Of a stretch of 64,000 bases of DNA, positions 16,211 through 25,367 are shown piece by piece. The DNA comes from Acidobacteriota bacterium (GTDB lineage Bacteria; Acidobacteriota; Vicinamibacteria; Vicinamibacterales; SCN-69-37): positions 496,001 through 560,000 of the forward strand of contig JADJUS010000003.1 of the NCBI GenBank assembly GCA_016716905.1, given 5' to 3'. The position numbers were made by a program, and so were the translations under genes. The stretch's first letter is position 1; the number at the start of each line of letters is the position of its first letter. The notes under the pieces are model-generated. The model did not search any database. It saw only the letters and a list, made by a program, of their open reading frames with translations, and was not told the DNA's origin.

Positions 16211-17151
16211 TCCGCGTACGCGCGGCGCAGGCCGTCTTCAAACTGCATGCGCGGGCGCCAGCCCGTGGCGTTAAGCCGGCTGAGATCCAGCAGTTTGCGC
16301 GGCGTGCCGTCGGGCTTGGTGGAATCCCACTCGATGTCGATGTGATCGGCGCCTACGGCCGAGCGCACCATGTACGCGAGGTCGCGGATGCTGACCTCCT
16401 CGCCGCAGCCGATGTTGATCAATGGCGGCGTGGTGCCGTTCAACATCGCCGTTTCCTGATCGGCCGGAAGGTGCATCAGGTGCAGGCAGGCGTCGGCCAG
16501 GTCGTCGCTGTCGAGAAATTCGCGAAGGGGCGCGCCCGTGCCCCACATCACGACCTTCTTGTCGCCTCTCTGTTTGGCTTCGTGGAAGCGTCGCATCATG
16601 GCGGGCAGCACATGGCCGCCCTCGAGGTCGTAGGTGTCGTTCAGGCCGTAGAGGTTGGTGGACATCGCGCAGAAGTAGCGCGTGCCGTACTGGCGGTTGT
16701 AGGCCCAGCACATTTCAATGCCGGCGATCTTGGCCACGGCGAAGGCGCGGTTCGTAGCCTCCAGTGGTCCGGTCAGCAGGTAGTCTTCGCGGATGGGCTG
16801 CGCGCAGTCGCGCGGATAGATGCACGACGAGCTGAGGAAGACGAGTCGCCGGACGCCCGCGCGCCAGGCCTCGTGAATGACGTTGGCCTGGATGGCAAGG
16901 TTGTGACTGATGAACTCGGCCGGATGGTTGTGGTTGGCGAGGATGCCTCCCACCTTCGCGGCCGCCAGAAACACGATCTCGGGCTTCTCGCGCTGGAAGA
17001 AGAAAGCCGTGGCGTGTGAGTTCGTCAGGTCCAGTTCAGCGCTCGTGCGCGTGATGACATTCGAGTACCCGCGCGCGCGCAGGGCGCGTTCGAGTGCCGA
17101 CCCGGCAAGCCCGGTATGCCCGGCAACGTAGACTCGTGAATCAGGCGTCAT
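16162..17151 (-). CDS. fcl: GDP-L-fucose synthase with Phe at the catalytic Tyr position
   Basis: The 329-residue SDR should convert GDP-4-keto-6-deoxymannose to GDP-L-fucose. Visible are GHTGLAGSA (NADP loop), VGGI, SSSCIYP with the conserved Cys110, TNLYG and HVLPAMMRRFHEA (the catalytic His region). The usual YxxxK reads FAVAK, with Phe137 (TTC, 16741-16743 on the + strand) where Tyr136 of the E. coli enzyme donates a proton. This would be expected to impair catalysis. No GDP-mannose dehydratase (gmd) gene is seen nearby. The start 2 nt after the preceding gene was chosen to begin at MTPDSRVYVAG. Confidence 0.85.
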   Translation of the reverse strand: MTPDSRVYVAGHTGLAGSALERALRARGYSNVITRTSAELDLTNSHATAFFFQREKPEIVFLAAAKVGGILANHNHPAEFISHNLAIQANVIHEAWRAGVRRLVFLSSSCIYPRDCAQPIREDYLLTGPLEATNRAFAVAKIAGIEMCWAYNRQYGTRYFCAMSTNLYGLNDTYDLEGGHVLPAMMRRFHEAKQRGDKKVVMWGTGAPLREFLDSDDLADACLHLMHLPADQETAMLNGTTPPLINIGCGEEVSIRDLAYMVRSAVGADHIDIEWDSTKPDGTPRKLLDLSRLNATGWRPRMQFEDGLRRAYADYLARVDHRTRAGALA

Positions 17152-17152
17152 G

Positions 17153-17645
17153 TCACAGCGACCAGCGGCCAAGGGTCACATAAAAGTATAGCCGTTGCCG
17201 CAAGGCCCTCAAGGGGTGCCGGGCGAAGCGTTGGGCCCGATAGCCCAGGCCGCGGAACCGTTCCAGCCCAGACGCCGGCCGCCCTCGCAGGTGGTTTCGG
17301 ATGGCCTCGGCATCCTGCACACGATCCTGTCGCGACACCGCCGCGCCCGTAATGGACTCGGAGTGCAGCCGAAAGGCCGCCAGGTGTTCGTCCAGAGTGT
17401 GAAACGTCGCGCCTGCCGTGGCCATGTCGGCCCACAATTCCATGTCCCAGGTAGACCGGCTGGTCTTGAAGCCGCGGGCTTTGTCGAACCACGATCGTCG
17501 AAAGAAGGTGGCCGGCTGGAACAGGACGCACGTGCCGTGAAGGAATCGATCCAGGTGCCAGCGGTCGCTGTAGACCCGCACGCCCAACTCGCCGGACGTA
17601 TTCGCGAAATAGCCGTGACCCGAGATTACGTCGGCCGCCGGCTGT
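17153..17645 (-). pseudogene. Glycosyltransferase family 2, C-terminal part only
   Basis: From about 17645 down to the TGA at 17155-17153 the frame reads ADVISGHGYFANTSGELG, HGTCVLFQPATFFRR and TWDMELWADMATAGA, the acceptor half of GT-A family 2 glycosyltransferases. The N-terminal nucleotide-binding half is absent. Upstream, the same DNA encodes HisF in another frame, so the gene is fused to hisF by a deletion-like joint near 17645. It probably acted in the glycan pathway together with the downstream fcl. Confidence 0.7.
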
Positions 17646-18137
17646 GCGGTCCACGACCTCACGCGTCCATTCGAGGACGTCGCGGCCGGTGGCCTCGCGC
17701 GCGTTGTCAATCAACACGTCCCATCCGCCGCCTAGTCGCCGCTTGGCGTCGATCGCCGCCACCACACACTGAGAGCCGAAACTGCGGGCAATGTCGGTGA
17801 CCAGTGCCGGGTTGCGAACGGCGGCTGAGTTGACCGCCACCCTGTCAGCGCCGGCCCGAAGGAGCTCATCCACATCCTGAAGGGTGCGAACGCCGCCGCC
17901 CACGGTCAACGGGATGAAGGCGGCCTGTGCCGTCCGCTCGACCACGGATCGTGTGTTGTTCCGCCCATACAACGACGCGACCGTGTCGATGAACAGGAGT
18001 TCGTCGATCCCAGCAGCCGCGTAGCGCGACACGAGGTCGTCAGGAGTGCCAACCACCCGGAGGCCCTCCAGGTGCACGCCTCGCACGACGTGGGGGCCCT
18101 TGATATCGAGGCGCGCGATGAGACGCTTGGCGGTCAT
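17646..18137 (-). pseudogene. HisF2/WbuZ-type cyclase subunit, truncated
   Basis: The first 164 residues match the HisF-like partner of sugar amidotransferases rather than histidine HisF: RLDIKGPHVVRGVHLEGLRV and DELLFIDTVASLYGRN are typical of the WbuZ/HisF2 group. The barrel normally has about 250 residues; here strands after EWTREVVDR are lost, and the frame runs into glycosyltransferase DNA out of frame. HisF2 makes the channel that passes ammonia from HisH to the sugar amidotransferase. It starts at ATG 18137, overlapping the upstream stop by one base. Confidence 0.8.
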
Positions 18138-19345
18138 CAGCGCACGCGATGTTTCAGCACCCAGTCACCATTCGGTGCCAAGTCCCACAGGTGCGGCGAG
18201 CGGTTCCTGTCCACGGCCTCGAAGAACTGCGGCTCGGTGATGTTGATGTACGCCAGAAACTCCGCGAAGTGTCTGGCAGGAAACTCGCCGTCGTATTTGT
18301 GGACCAGCGCGACGGCTTCTTCACGGCTGATATGGCCATCACGAATCTCATGCGCGGCATCGTTCATCGCGCGCCCCTGACCGAACTTCACGAACATCGT
18401 GTAGTAGTGAAAGCCGTCCACACGGTCATCGAGGCTCGCGTATTTCGAATAGGTGCCTTCGGACCGCACGGGGTTGGGTTCGAATCCGGTGTGCTCGACC
18501 GCATAGTAGTAGTTCTCCTGCGGTTTCCACTCGTGGTAATAGGACATGTAGTGGATCTCGATTCCGGCGTCGATCGCCGCCCCTTCGGCAATCGGGAGGT
18601 ACGGTGCGAGATCCTTACGCCCCACGCCGAATTCCTGAAGCCCGGTCTCGGAGACCCCGCCGAAGAAGTGCTCCTGGCCGGGCTTCGCGGTGTAATGCGC
18701 CAGATTCATCAGCGGTGACGCGTTTTCGGCAAGCGTATTGTGGTACTCGGCCTGGTTCTCCCCATACATGATCAACGGAATGCCCTCCTGGAGGGCCACA
18801 CGCGCCGCGAGGTTCTTCTGGCCAATGATGAACGGCTGGAACGGGTTCAACAGATTCAGGAATGCGAGGCGGGTGAGTACTGCGTGAATTCTGGGATTTG
18901 GTGTCAGCGTGATGTTGTCGAAACCGCCCTTGCGCAGCCACTGCTGGAAGTTTTTCCAGCCAATGTCGGTGTAGGCATGCGGCGGCCAGGTAACCGTCAG
19001 GGGATTCATGCCGTAGCGCCGCTTGAGCACGTCAGAGACGTAGGCGCTATCCTTCCCGCCGCTGCCGGGAACCACTACATCCCAGCGGTCGTGGCGGCGG
19101 TGCCTGTCAAGAAGGGCGACCAACTGTTCCTCGCGCGCCCGCCAGTCGATCTGTTTCTTGATCTCGAGAAAGCGGCAGGCGTGGCATACCCCGTCCTCGT
19201 CGAAACCGACGGTAGCGATGGTCGAGTTCTTCTTTCGGAGCTCAGGCGATGTGGACGGTCGCTGGTTCGACATCACACATCGCGTGCAGAAGATCACCTT
19301 CTCGGGCAGGCCATGCAGGACAAACGGCTTGTCACGATGGGTCAT
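18137..19345 (-). CDS. N-acetyl sugar amidotransferase (WbpG/PseA family)
   Basis: The 402-residue protein has the PP-loop SGGKDS (95-100) that adenylates the acetamido group, and two Cys pairs (Cys20/Cys23 and Cys54/Cys57) likely holding zinc. GIPLIMYGENQAEYHNT and SYYHEWKPQENY are further family-type motifs. Family members turn an N-acetyl group into an N-acetamidino group using ammonia from a HisH/HisF pair, as on O-antigen sugars and pseudaminic or legionaminic acids. The order hisH-wbpG-hisF with 1-4 bp overlaps supports this complex. The target sugar is likely one made by the neighbouring neuBCA genes, which is inference. Confidence 0.87.
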   Translation of the reverse strand: MTHRDKPFVLHGLPEKVIFCTRCVMSNQRPSTSPELRKKNSTIATVGFDEDGVCHACRFLEIKKQIDWRAREEQLVALLDRHRRHDRWDVVVPGSGGKDSAYVSDVLKRRYGMNPLTVTWPPHAYTDIGWKNFQQWLRKGGFDNITLTPNPRIHAVLTRLAFLNLLNPFQPFIIGQKNLAARVALQEGIPLIMYGENQAEYHNTLAENASPLMNLAHYTAKPGQEHFFGGVSETGLQEFGVGRKDLAPYLPIAEGAAIDAGIEIHYMSYYHEWKPQENYYYAVEHTGFEPNPVRSEGTYSKYASLDDRVDGFHYYTMFVKFGQGRAMNDAAHEIRDGHISREEAVALVHKYDGEFPARHFAEFLAYINITEPQFFEAVDRNRSPHLWDLAPNGDWVLKHRVR

Positions 19346-19974
19346 GAAGGGCTCCAGCGACAGAAATTTGCGAGGAACGCGAGCCCAGCCGCGCTTGATC
19401 GTTCCGGGTGAAACTGGGTGCCCACCACATTGGCGCGCCGGACGGCAGCCGTGAACGCCACGCCATAGTGTGCCGTGGCTTCAACGTCTTCGAGAGCCGA
19501 ACAGGAAAGGGCGAATGAGTGGACAAAGTAGAAGTAGGGCGAGGCCGGTAGAGACTCAAAGAGCGGCGATTGGGCGCGGGGTGTGACCGCACTCCACCCG
19601 ATGTGAGGCAGCTTCAGCTCGGCGTCCAGTGGCTCCAGCGGCGTGACTGCGCCGGGAACCCACCCCAGTCCGTGAGCGTGCCCGAACTCGCTGCCCTCGT
19701 CGGCCATGATCTGCATTCCGACGCAGATACCAAGTAACGGGCGCCCGCTGTTCTTGAACGCGTTGAGTGAAGGAATCAGTCCCGACGTCGTGAGTTTCCG
19801 CCTGACTTCGGCAAACGCGCCAACGCCCGGCAACACGATCCGTTCCGCAGCCGCGATGACACCGGGGTCTCCGCTGAGCACCACACGCTGGCCCTGTGCG
19901 GCGACGACCGTGAGCGCGTTGACGATAGAGCGAAGGTTGCCGGATCCGTAGTCAACTACGACCAATTCGGACAT
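19342..19974 (-). CDS. HisH-type glutamine amidotransferase
   Basis: The 210-residue class I amidotransferase has GNLRSI near the N-terminus, the nucleophile in LLGICVGMQ (Cys84) and the His/Glu pair in FHPERS (His189, Glu191), so the glutaminase triad is complete. It overlaps the WbpG-like gene by ATGA. It faces neuB across 85 bp, which should hold divergent promoters. No other histidine biosynthesis gene is near, so a role in sugar amidination is preferred over histidine synthesis. Confidence 0.85.
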   Translation of the reverse strand: MSELVVVDYGSGNLRSIVNALTVVAAQGQRVVLSGDPGVIAAAERIVLPGVGAFAEVRRKLTTSGLIPSLNAFKNSGRPLLGICVGMQIMADEGSEFGHAHGLGWVPGAVTPLEPLDAELKLPHIGWSAVTPRAQSPLFESLPASPYFYFVHSFALSCSALEDVEATAHYGVAFTAAVRRANVVGTQFHPERSSAAGLAFLANFCRWSPS

Positions 19975-20059
19975 CGCGCCACCTTGCCCGGCGGCCACGC
20001 CAGGCCCGCCGTATGTAAGAGCCCGTCCGAAAGCCTCTGCACCGTCAGATGATTCTAGT

Positions 20060-21148
20060 ATGGCCGGCCGCGATCTGAAGCGGCGTATCATGGGCTGGTT
20101 CAGGATGATGGAAGTCAGTCAGCGGGAGCGATCGGGTTTTTTCAAGGCGGGCTGCATGGTCGTCGCCGAGGTGGCCCAGGCACACGACGGCAGCCTGGGT
20201 GCGGCGCATGCGTATGTGGACGCCGTGGCGCGGGCCGGCGTGGATGCCGTGAAGTTTCAGACCCACATCGCGGCCGCGGAGAGCACCCCGGCAGAGCCCT
20301 GGCGCGTCAAGTTCAGCCCCCAGGACGAGACGCGATTCGACTACTGGCGACGAATGGAGTTCACCGAGCCGCAATGGCGTGGACTGGCGAATCACGCCCG
20401 TGATCTCGGTATCGAGTTCCTGTCGACGCCTTTTTCGTTTGAGGCGGTGGACCTGCTCCATCGCCTTGATGTGCCAGCCTGGAAAGTGGGGTCTGGCGAA
20501 GTGCAGAATCTGGCTCTGATTGCTCACATCGCCAGTACCGGCAAACCCGTACTGCTTTCCAGTGGAATGTCGTCGTGGGAGCATCTCACCGACGCGGTTC
20601 AGGTCGTCCGGGAGCACGGCGCACCCGTGGCCGTGTTTCAGTGCACAGCCGCGTATCCCTGCCCGCCCGAAAACGTGGGATTGAACCTGCTCGACGAAAT
20701 CCGTCGGCGATACGGCTGCCCGGTTGGGCTCTCCGACCACTCCGGCACCATCTACCCCGGAATCGCGGCCGCTGCCCTTGGCGCCGATCTCCTGGAGGTG
20801 CATGTCGTGTTCTCGCGCGACTGCCACGGGCCTGACACGTCGGCGTCAGTGACGACCGACGAGTTGCGTCAGCTCGTGCAAGGCGTGCGCGCGGTGGGCG
20901 CCATGCGAGCGCACCCGGTGGACAAGGACAAGACCGCTGCGGAACTCGCGGACCTGCGTCTCATCTTCGGCCACAGTCTTGTCGCCGATCGAGACCTTCC
21001 CGCCGGTCACACGCTTCGCCGCGAAGATATAGCTCTGAAGAAGCCCGGGACTGGCGTGCCGGCTGCGAGGGTGCACACGTTTGTCGGCCGTGTACTCAAG
21101 CGCGCGATCGCCGCAGACCATTTCATTCTGGAGAACGATGTCGATTAA
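20060..21148 (+). CDS. neuB: Nonulosonate synthase with SAF domain (NeuB/PseI/LegI family)
   Basis: The 362-residue protein has the NeuB TIM barrel (VVAEVAQAHDGS, AVKFQTH, VGSGEVQN, LSSGMSSW, CTAAYPCP, GLSDHSGT) and a C-terminal SAF/antifreeze-like domain from about residue 300. The family condenses phosphoenolpyruvate with a hexose to make sialic, legionaminic or pseudaminic acid. Alternatives to the ATG at 20060 are 20105 or 20108, which would give a more usual N-terminus; no strong RBS decides. It begins the first nonulosonate module, in which genes overlap down to 25367. Confidence 0.88.
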   Translation: MAGRDLKRRIMGWFRMMEVSQRERSGFFKAGCMVVAEVAQAHDGSLGAAHAYVDAVARAGVDAVKFQTHIAAAESTPAEPWRVKFSPQDETRFDYWRRMEFTEPQWRGLANHARDLGIEFLSTPFSFEAVDLLHRLDVPAWKVGSGEVQNLALIAHIASTGKPVLLSSGMSSWEHLTDAVQVVREHGAPVAVFQCTAAYPCPPENVGLNLLDEIRRRYGCPVGLSDHSGTIYPGIAAAALGADLLEVHVVFSRDCHGPDTSASVTTDELRQLVQGVRAVGAMRAHPVDKDKTAAELADLRLIFGHSLVADRDLPAGHTLRREDIALKKPGTGVPAARVHTFVGRVLKRAIAADHFILENDVD

Positions 21149-22328
21149 CCGAGGTGGGGCGCCGAGAAAGATTTGCGTCATCCTGGTTGACCGGGCCAAC
21201 TATGGGCGCCTGAAGCCTGTGATGCGGGCGATTGCGGAGCACCCAGCGCTTGAACTGCAGGTCGTCGCGGCGGGAACGATGGTGCTCGAACGGTTCCAGC
21301 AGCCGGTGCAAATGGTGCGCCAGGATGGATTCTCCGTTGATGCCGAGATCTATCTGGAGCTCGAGGGATCGAAACCGGTCACGATGGCAAAGTCGCTCGG
21401 CTTCGGGATCGTCGAATTTGCCGGCGAATTGCAGAGGCTCGGACCCGACTTTGTGTTGCTGATTGGGGATCGGTATGAGGCCCTCGCTGGAGCTCTGGCG
21501 GCGGCGTACCTGAACGTCCCGATTGTCCATTTGCAGGGCGGCGAGGTCAGCGGCTCGATCGACGAGAGCGCACGCCATGCCATCACCAAGTTTGCTCAGT
21601 ACCATGTGCCCGCCACCAGCCGCGCCGCCCGCTACCTGCTGAAGATGGGGGAGGTGGCAGAGACGATTCTCACGGTGGGATGTCCAAGCAGTGACCTTGC
21701 GCGCACTCTCGATCGCACGCTGTCAGGCGAGATGGTCAACGAACGAGGCAACGGCGCGCGGATCGATGTCGCGAAGCCCTACATCCTTGCGACCTTCCAT
21801 CCGACCACCACTGAATTTGGCAGCGAACTCGATCAGATGGATGCCCTGCTCAAGGCACTCGATCGGGTGCGCATCCAGACACTCCTGCTTTGGCCGAACA
21901 TCGATGCCGGCAGCGATCACATCAGCAAACTCATTCGGGTGTTCCGGCAGGAGAACAAGGCAGACGCGTGGTTGAGGACCCGAGTCAACTTTGCGCCTGA
22001 AGACTACCTCAGGGTGTTGGCCCGTGCGGGATGTGCTGTCGGCAACTCCAGCAGCTTCGTCAGAGACGCCAGCTTTTTCGGAACGCCCGTGGTGCTCGTC
22101 GGAAACCGGCAACGCGGGCGTGAGCTTGAAGCGCACGTCAGGCGTGTGCCCTGCGAGGCGGAGGCCATAGGGGCGGCGATTCGACACCAGTTGACCCATG
22201 GGACCTACAGTCCCAGCACGCTGTATGGTGACGGTCGCGTCGCCGAGCGGCTCGTGGAATCGCTCGTGGGCCTCCGCTCATACGTGCAGAAGCAACTGGC
22301 CTACGTCAGGGACGACATCGCGGAATGA
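21138..22328 (+). CDS. neuC: UDP-N-acetylglucosamine 2-epimerase, hydrolysing (NeuC family)
   Basis: The 396-residue GT-B-fold enzyme has KICVILVDRANYGRLKPVM, LLIGDRYEALA, HLQGGEVSGSIDESARHAIT and GNSSSFVRDASFFGTP, characteristic of hydrolysing epimerases that release ManNAc or a related sugar. ATG at 21138 has GGAG 6 nt upstream and overlaps neuB by 11 bp. It supplies the hexose for the NeuB upstream. Whether the substrate is UDP-GlcNAc or UDP-diNAcBac cannot be told by eye. Confidence 0.87.
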   Translation: MSINRGGAPRKICVILVDRANYGRLKPVMRAIAEHPALELQVVAAGTMVLERFQQPVQMVRQDGFSVDAEIYLELEGSKPVTMAKSLGFGIVEFAGELQRLGPDFVLLIGDRYEALAGALAAAYLNVPIVHLQGGEVSGSIDESARHAITKFAQYHVPATSRAARYLLKMGEVAETILTVGCPSSDLARTLDRTLSGEMVNERGNGARIDVAKPYILATFHPTTTEFGSELDQMDALLKALDRVRIQTLLLWPNIDAGSDHISKLIRVFRQENKADAWLRTRVNFAPEDYLRVLARAGCAVGNSSSFVRDASFFGTPVVLVGNRQRGRELEAHVRRVPCEAEAIGAAIRHQLTHGTYSPSTLYGDGRVAERLVESLVGLRSYVQKQLAYVRDDIAE

Positions 22329-23746
22329 GCATCGACGTCTGCTATGTGTTTTCGAATGGGTTCGGCACCCGGATGATTCTGCAGTCGGGTGTGGTGCCAC
22401 ACCTGAGATCCCTGGGCATCTCGATCGCTGTCGTGTCCCCCAATGCCGAAGAACCGTCGCTGCAGGAACTGGCGAGGCGGCAGGGCATTCTGCTTGAACC
22501 CGTGCCGAAGATCGGAGGCCGCCGCATGACGCGGTACCACCGGATGCGTCGGTACATGTTCGAGGATATTCGCCAGAATCCGTCGATTTGGGCCCGGCAC
22601 ATGCAGGCCCGGGCGAACCCGCCGAAACATCCGCTCAAGCGGCTGCGACAGGCGCTCTACTACCCGATGAACCGGGCCTCGGTCCGTTTTCCCTGGTTTC
22701 GGCAATTCCTGAAGCGGATGGAAGCGCGGGCGCTTCAGAGCACAGAAATGTCCGAAATGTTGAACCGCCTCCGGCCGAGAGTTGCCGTGGCCACCTATCC
22801 GATTGACGCACTCGACTCGTGTTTTTTGCACGAGGCGAGGCAACTCGGGATTCACACCGTCGGACACCTGATGAGTTGGGACAATGTCACGACCAAGGGG
22901 CGTTTCCCGATCGTGACCGATTCCTACATTTCGTGGGGGCCGATCATGACCGATGAGCTTCGCCAGTACTACGACATCCCGGCTGAACGCATCCACGAGT
23001 GTGGCGTCGCACACTTTGACCTTCATGTGCAGGCACCAGCGCGCGATCGGTTCGTCCACACGATGGCAGGCCTGGGTCTTGACCCCGACAAGCCCTATCT
23101 GTTCTTCGGGATGACCACCCCGAATTTTTCAGCGCGTGAGATTGAGATCGTCGAGTGGCTCGCCGGTCGAGTGCGTTCCGGGGCGTTCGGCGCGGACATG
23201 CAGTTGGTCGTCCGGCAGCATCCCCAGAATGCGCACCCCAATGCCGACCCGAACCCGCGCCTGCGACGGCTGCAGGGCAACCGCGTCGGTGTGCACTTTC
23301 CCGGGCTGGAGGAAAGCCGCCTGCGATGGAATCTGCTCGAGGCAGACCTGCAGCAACTCGCCAGCCTGATTGCCGGTTGCACGGTCAGCTTCAACTCTGG
23401 TTCGACCCTGACCATCGACGCCATCGTTCGCGACAAGCCCGTGGTGGTGACGGCGTTTGACGTCGGCGAACAGCCACCCTGGTGGGCATCGGCTGGACGG
23501 GTGCTGGGCGAGTTGCACTTCAAAAAGCTGACCGCCCTCGGCGGGGTGCGCGTCGCACACTCCCTTGAGGAACTTGAGGCGACCACACGGGCCTATCTCG
23601 CCGACCCGGCACTTGACGCCCGGGGCAGGGCGGCGACGCGCCAGGCAGAGTGTGGCGCATGCGACGGTCAGGCCTCTGAGCGCATCGCCAACGCCCTGGC
23701 CGAGATTTGCCGGATGACGTCGGCGGGCGCTGGGGTGCAGGCGTGA
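22325..23746 (+). CDS. GT-B-like surface carbohydrate transferase
   Basis: The 473-residue protein overlaps neuC by ATGA. It has GHLMSWDNVTTKGRFP, SWGPIMTDELRQYY, QLVVRQHPQNAHPN and CTVSFNSGSTLTIDAIVRDK, features of the capsule and CDP-glycerol-type GT-B group in which a His in RQHP and the Ser/Gly loop bind the nucleotide. No membrane span is present. Placement between neuC and neuA suggests that it transfers the nonulosonate or a neighbouring residue. The exact donor is unknown. Confidence 0.65.
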   Translation: MSIDVCYVFSNGFGTRMILQSGVVPHLRSLGISIAVVSPNAEEPSLQELARRQGILLEPVPKIGGRRMTRYHRMRRYMFEDIRQNPSIWARHMQARANPPKHPLKRLRQALYYPMNRASVRFPWFRQFLKRMEARALQSTEMSEMLNRLRPRVAVATYPIDALDSCFLHEARQLGIHTVGHLMSWDNVTTKGRFPIVTDSYISWGPIMTDELRQYYDIPAERIHECGVAHFDLHVQAPARDRFVHTMAGLGLDPDKPYLFFGMTTPNFSAREIEIVEWLAGRVRSGAFGADMQLVVRQHPQNAHPNADPNPRLRRLQGNRVGVHFPGLEESRLRWNLLEADLQQLASLIAGCTVSFNSGSTLTIDAIVRDKPVVVTAFDVGEQPPWWASAGRVLGELHFKKLTALGGVRVAHSLEELEATTRAYLADPALDARGRAATRQAECGACDGQASERIANALAEICRMTSAGAGVQA

Positions 23747-24426
23747 AGATCCTTGGCATCATCCCTGCTCGTGGCGGCTCCAAGGCTCTGCCGGGCAAGA
23801 ACATCAGGCCGTTTGCGGGGAAGCCTCTGATTCAGTACGCGTGCGAGGCTGCCGATGCGTCGGGTGTGGTGGACCGGCTCGTGCTGTCTACCGACAGCGA
23901 GACGATCGCGACGCTGGCGGCTCGCCTCGGGCTCGATGTCCCGTGCCTGCGGCCGGCCGAATTCGCTCGCGATGAATCACCCATGATCGATGCGGCCCTG
24001 CACATGGTGGCCCATCTCGCCCAGGACGGATACCATGCCGACGCCGTCATGATTCTGCAACCGACGTCGCCCCTGCGCACGGCCGATCATCTGCGCCGCG
24101 CCGTGGGACTCCTTCAGGAAAATGACTCCGTCTGTTCAGTGGTGGCCGTATCGAAGGAGGCCAATCCGTTCAGCATGATGAAGGTCAGGACGGACGGCTT
24201 TCTGGACTTCATCGTGCCCGAAGCCGCCGCAATTACGCGGCGACAGGACTTGCCAACGGCCTACCGCCGGGACGGTACGGTGTTCCTGACTCGCACATCG
24301 GTTCTGGTGAATGAGAAGACGTTTTACGGACAGCGCTGCGTGCCCATGCCGCTCGAGTCCTGGGAGGCCTCCAATATCGATACGCTTGAAGACTGGACTC
24401 GAGCCGAGGCTCTGCTGAATCGATGA
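23743..24426 (+). CDS. neuA: CMP-nonulosonate cytidylyltransferase (NeuA family)
   Basis: The 227-residue protein starts at GTG 23743 (GTGA overlap) so that it begins VKILGIIPARGGSK, the CTP-binding signature. It also has LPGKNI, LQPTSPLRT, YRRDGTVFLTRTS and the closing SNIDTLEDW. It activates the product of the first NeuB by coupling it to CMP. A second, phosphatase-fused family member lies at 28170-29432, so the island makes two activated nonulosonates or has a duplicate step. Confidence 0.88.
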   Translation: MKILGIIPARGGSKALPGKNIRPFAGKPLIQYACEAADASGVVDRLVLSTDSETIATLAARLGLDVPCLRPAEFARDESPMIDAALHMVAHLAQDGYHADAVMILQPTSPLRTADHLRRAVGLLQENDSVCSVVAVSKEANPFSMMKVRTDGFLDFIVPEAAAITRRQDLPTAYRRDGTVFLTRTSVLVNEKTFYGQRCVPMPLESWEASNIDTLEDWTRAEALLNR

Positions 24427-25367
24427 AGGTGCTGATCGCGGAATCCGGGCGTTTTTGCGCCGAGGCGTTGGCGGTCATCAGTGGACTTGGCGAAGTCGAT
24501 GCTGCGGACGTGGACAGGGCTGGACTCCTCGCGCGAGTAGGAGACTGCGAGGTGCTGTGGGTGCGTTTACGGCACCGGGTAGATCGCGACCTGCTGAATG
24601 CTGCCGGCGCCCTGCGGGTCATCGTCACACCGACCACAGGGCTCGACCACATTGACGAGGCCGAAGTGGCACGGCGGGGGATGACGATCCTCTCCCTGAA
24701 GGGCGAGACAGAGTTTCTGAGGGGGATTCACGCGACCGCGGAGCACACGCTCGCCCTCACCCTGGCTCTGCTCCGGCAGGTGGTACCCGCGGCCGCGCAC
24801 GTCGATGGCGGCGGGTGGAATCGCGACCTGTTCCGAGGCCGCGAAATTCAGGGTAAAACTGTTGGAATCGTCGGCTACGGGCGGCTGGGCCGAATCGTGG
24901 CCGGCTATTTTGTCGCCCTTGGCGCCTCAGTGCTGGCCACAGACCCCAACGTGTCACAGGACGCGATGGAAGACCACGTCGCCTGGGTTCCGTTTCGGAC
25001 CCTGTTGCAGCAATCAGACATTGTCAGCCTTCATGTGAGTCTGGATGAGGCGTCAGACGGGATGTTCGATGAGACGGCGTTTGATGCCATGAAGCCCGGC
25101 GCCATTCTTGTCAACACCGCCAGGGGAGCGGTGCTCGATGAGCAGGCCCTGCTGGCGCATCTTGAATCGGGTCGGCTCGGTGGGGCTGCGCTTGACGTGC
25201 TGTGTCACGAAGACTCGACGGGCATGCAGGCGCATCCGTTGGTCGCATACGCCCGGGCTCACCGCAACCTTCTGGTCACGCCCCACATCGGCGGCTGCAC
25301 TGACGAATCCATGGCCAGCACCGAGTTGTTTATGGCGAAGAAGCTGGCGTCGTTCTACGGCCGCTGA
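24423..25367 (+). CDS. D-isomer 2-hydroxyacid dehydrogenase
   Basis: The 314-residue NAD-dependent protein overlaps neuA by ATGA. The nucleotide loop is GIVGYGRLGRIV and the catalytic set is visible: Arg in NTARGAVLDE, Glu in the VLCHEDST region and His in TPHIGG. Family members reduce 2-ketoacids or oxidise D-2-hydroxyacids. In a glycan operon it may make a lactyl- or glyceryl-like substituent, but that is a guess. It overlaps the convergent fucosyltransferase-like gene by 13 bp. Confidence 0.82.
   Translation: MKVLIAESGRFCAEALAVISGLGEVDAADVDRAGLLARVGDCEVLWVRLRHRVDRDLLNAAGALRVIVTPTTGLDHIDEAEVARRGMTILSLKGETEFLRGIHATAEHTLALTLALLRQVVPAAAHVDGGGWNRDLFRGREIQGKTVGIVGYGRLGRIVAGYFVALGASVLATDPNVSQDAMEDHVAWVPFRTLLQQSDIVSLHVSLDEASDGMFDETAFDAMKPGAILVNTARGAVLDEQALLAHLESGRLGGAALDVLCHEDSTGMQAHPLVAYARAHRNLLVTPHIGGCTDESMASTELFMAKKLASFYGR

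Noticed and set aside
17646..19974. Histidine biosynthesis operon (hisH, hisF)
   Set aside because: HisF is of the WbuZ/HisF2 type, a WbpG-like amidotransferase lies between the two genes, and no other his gene is present.
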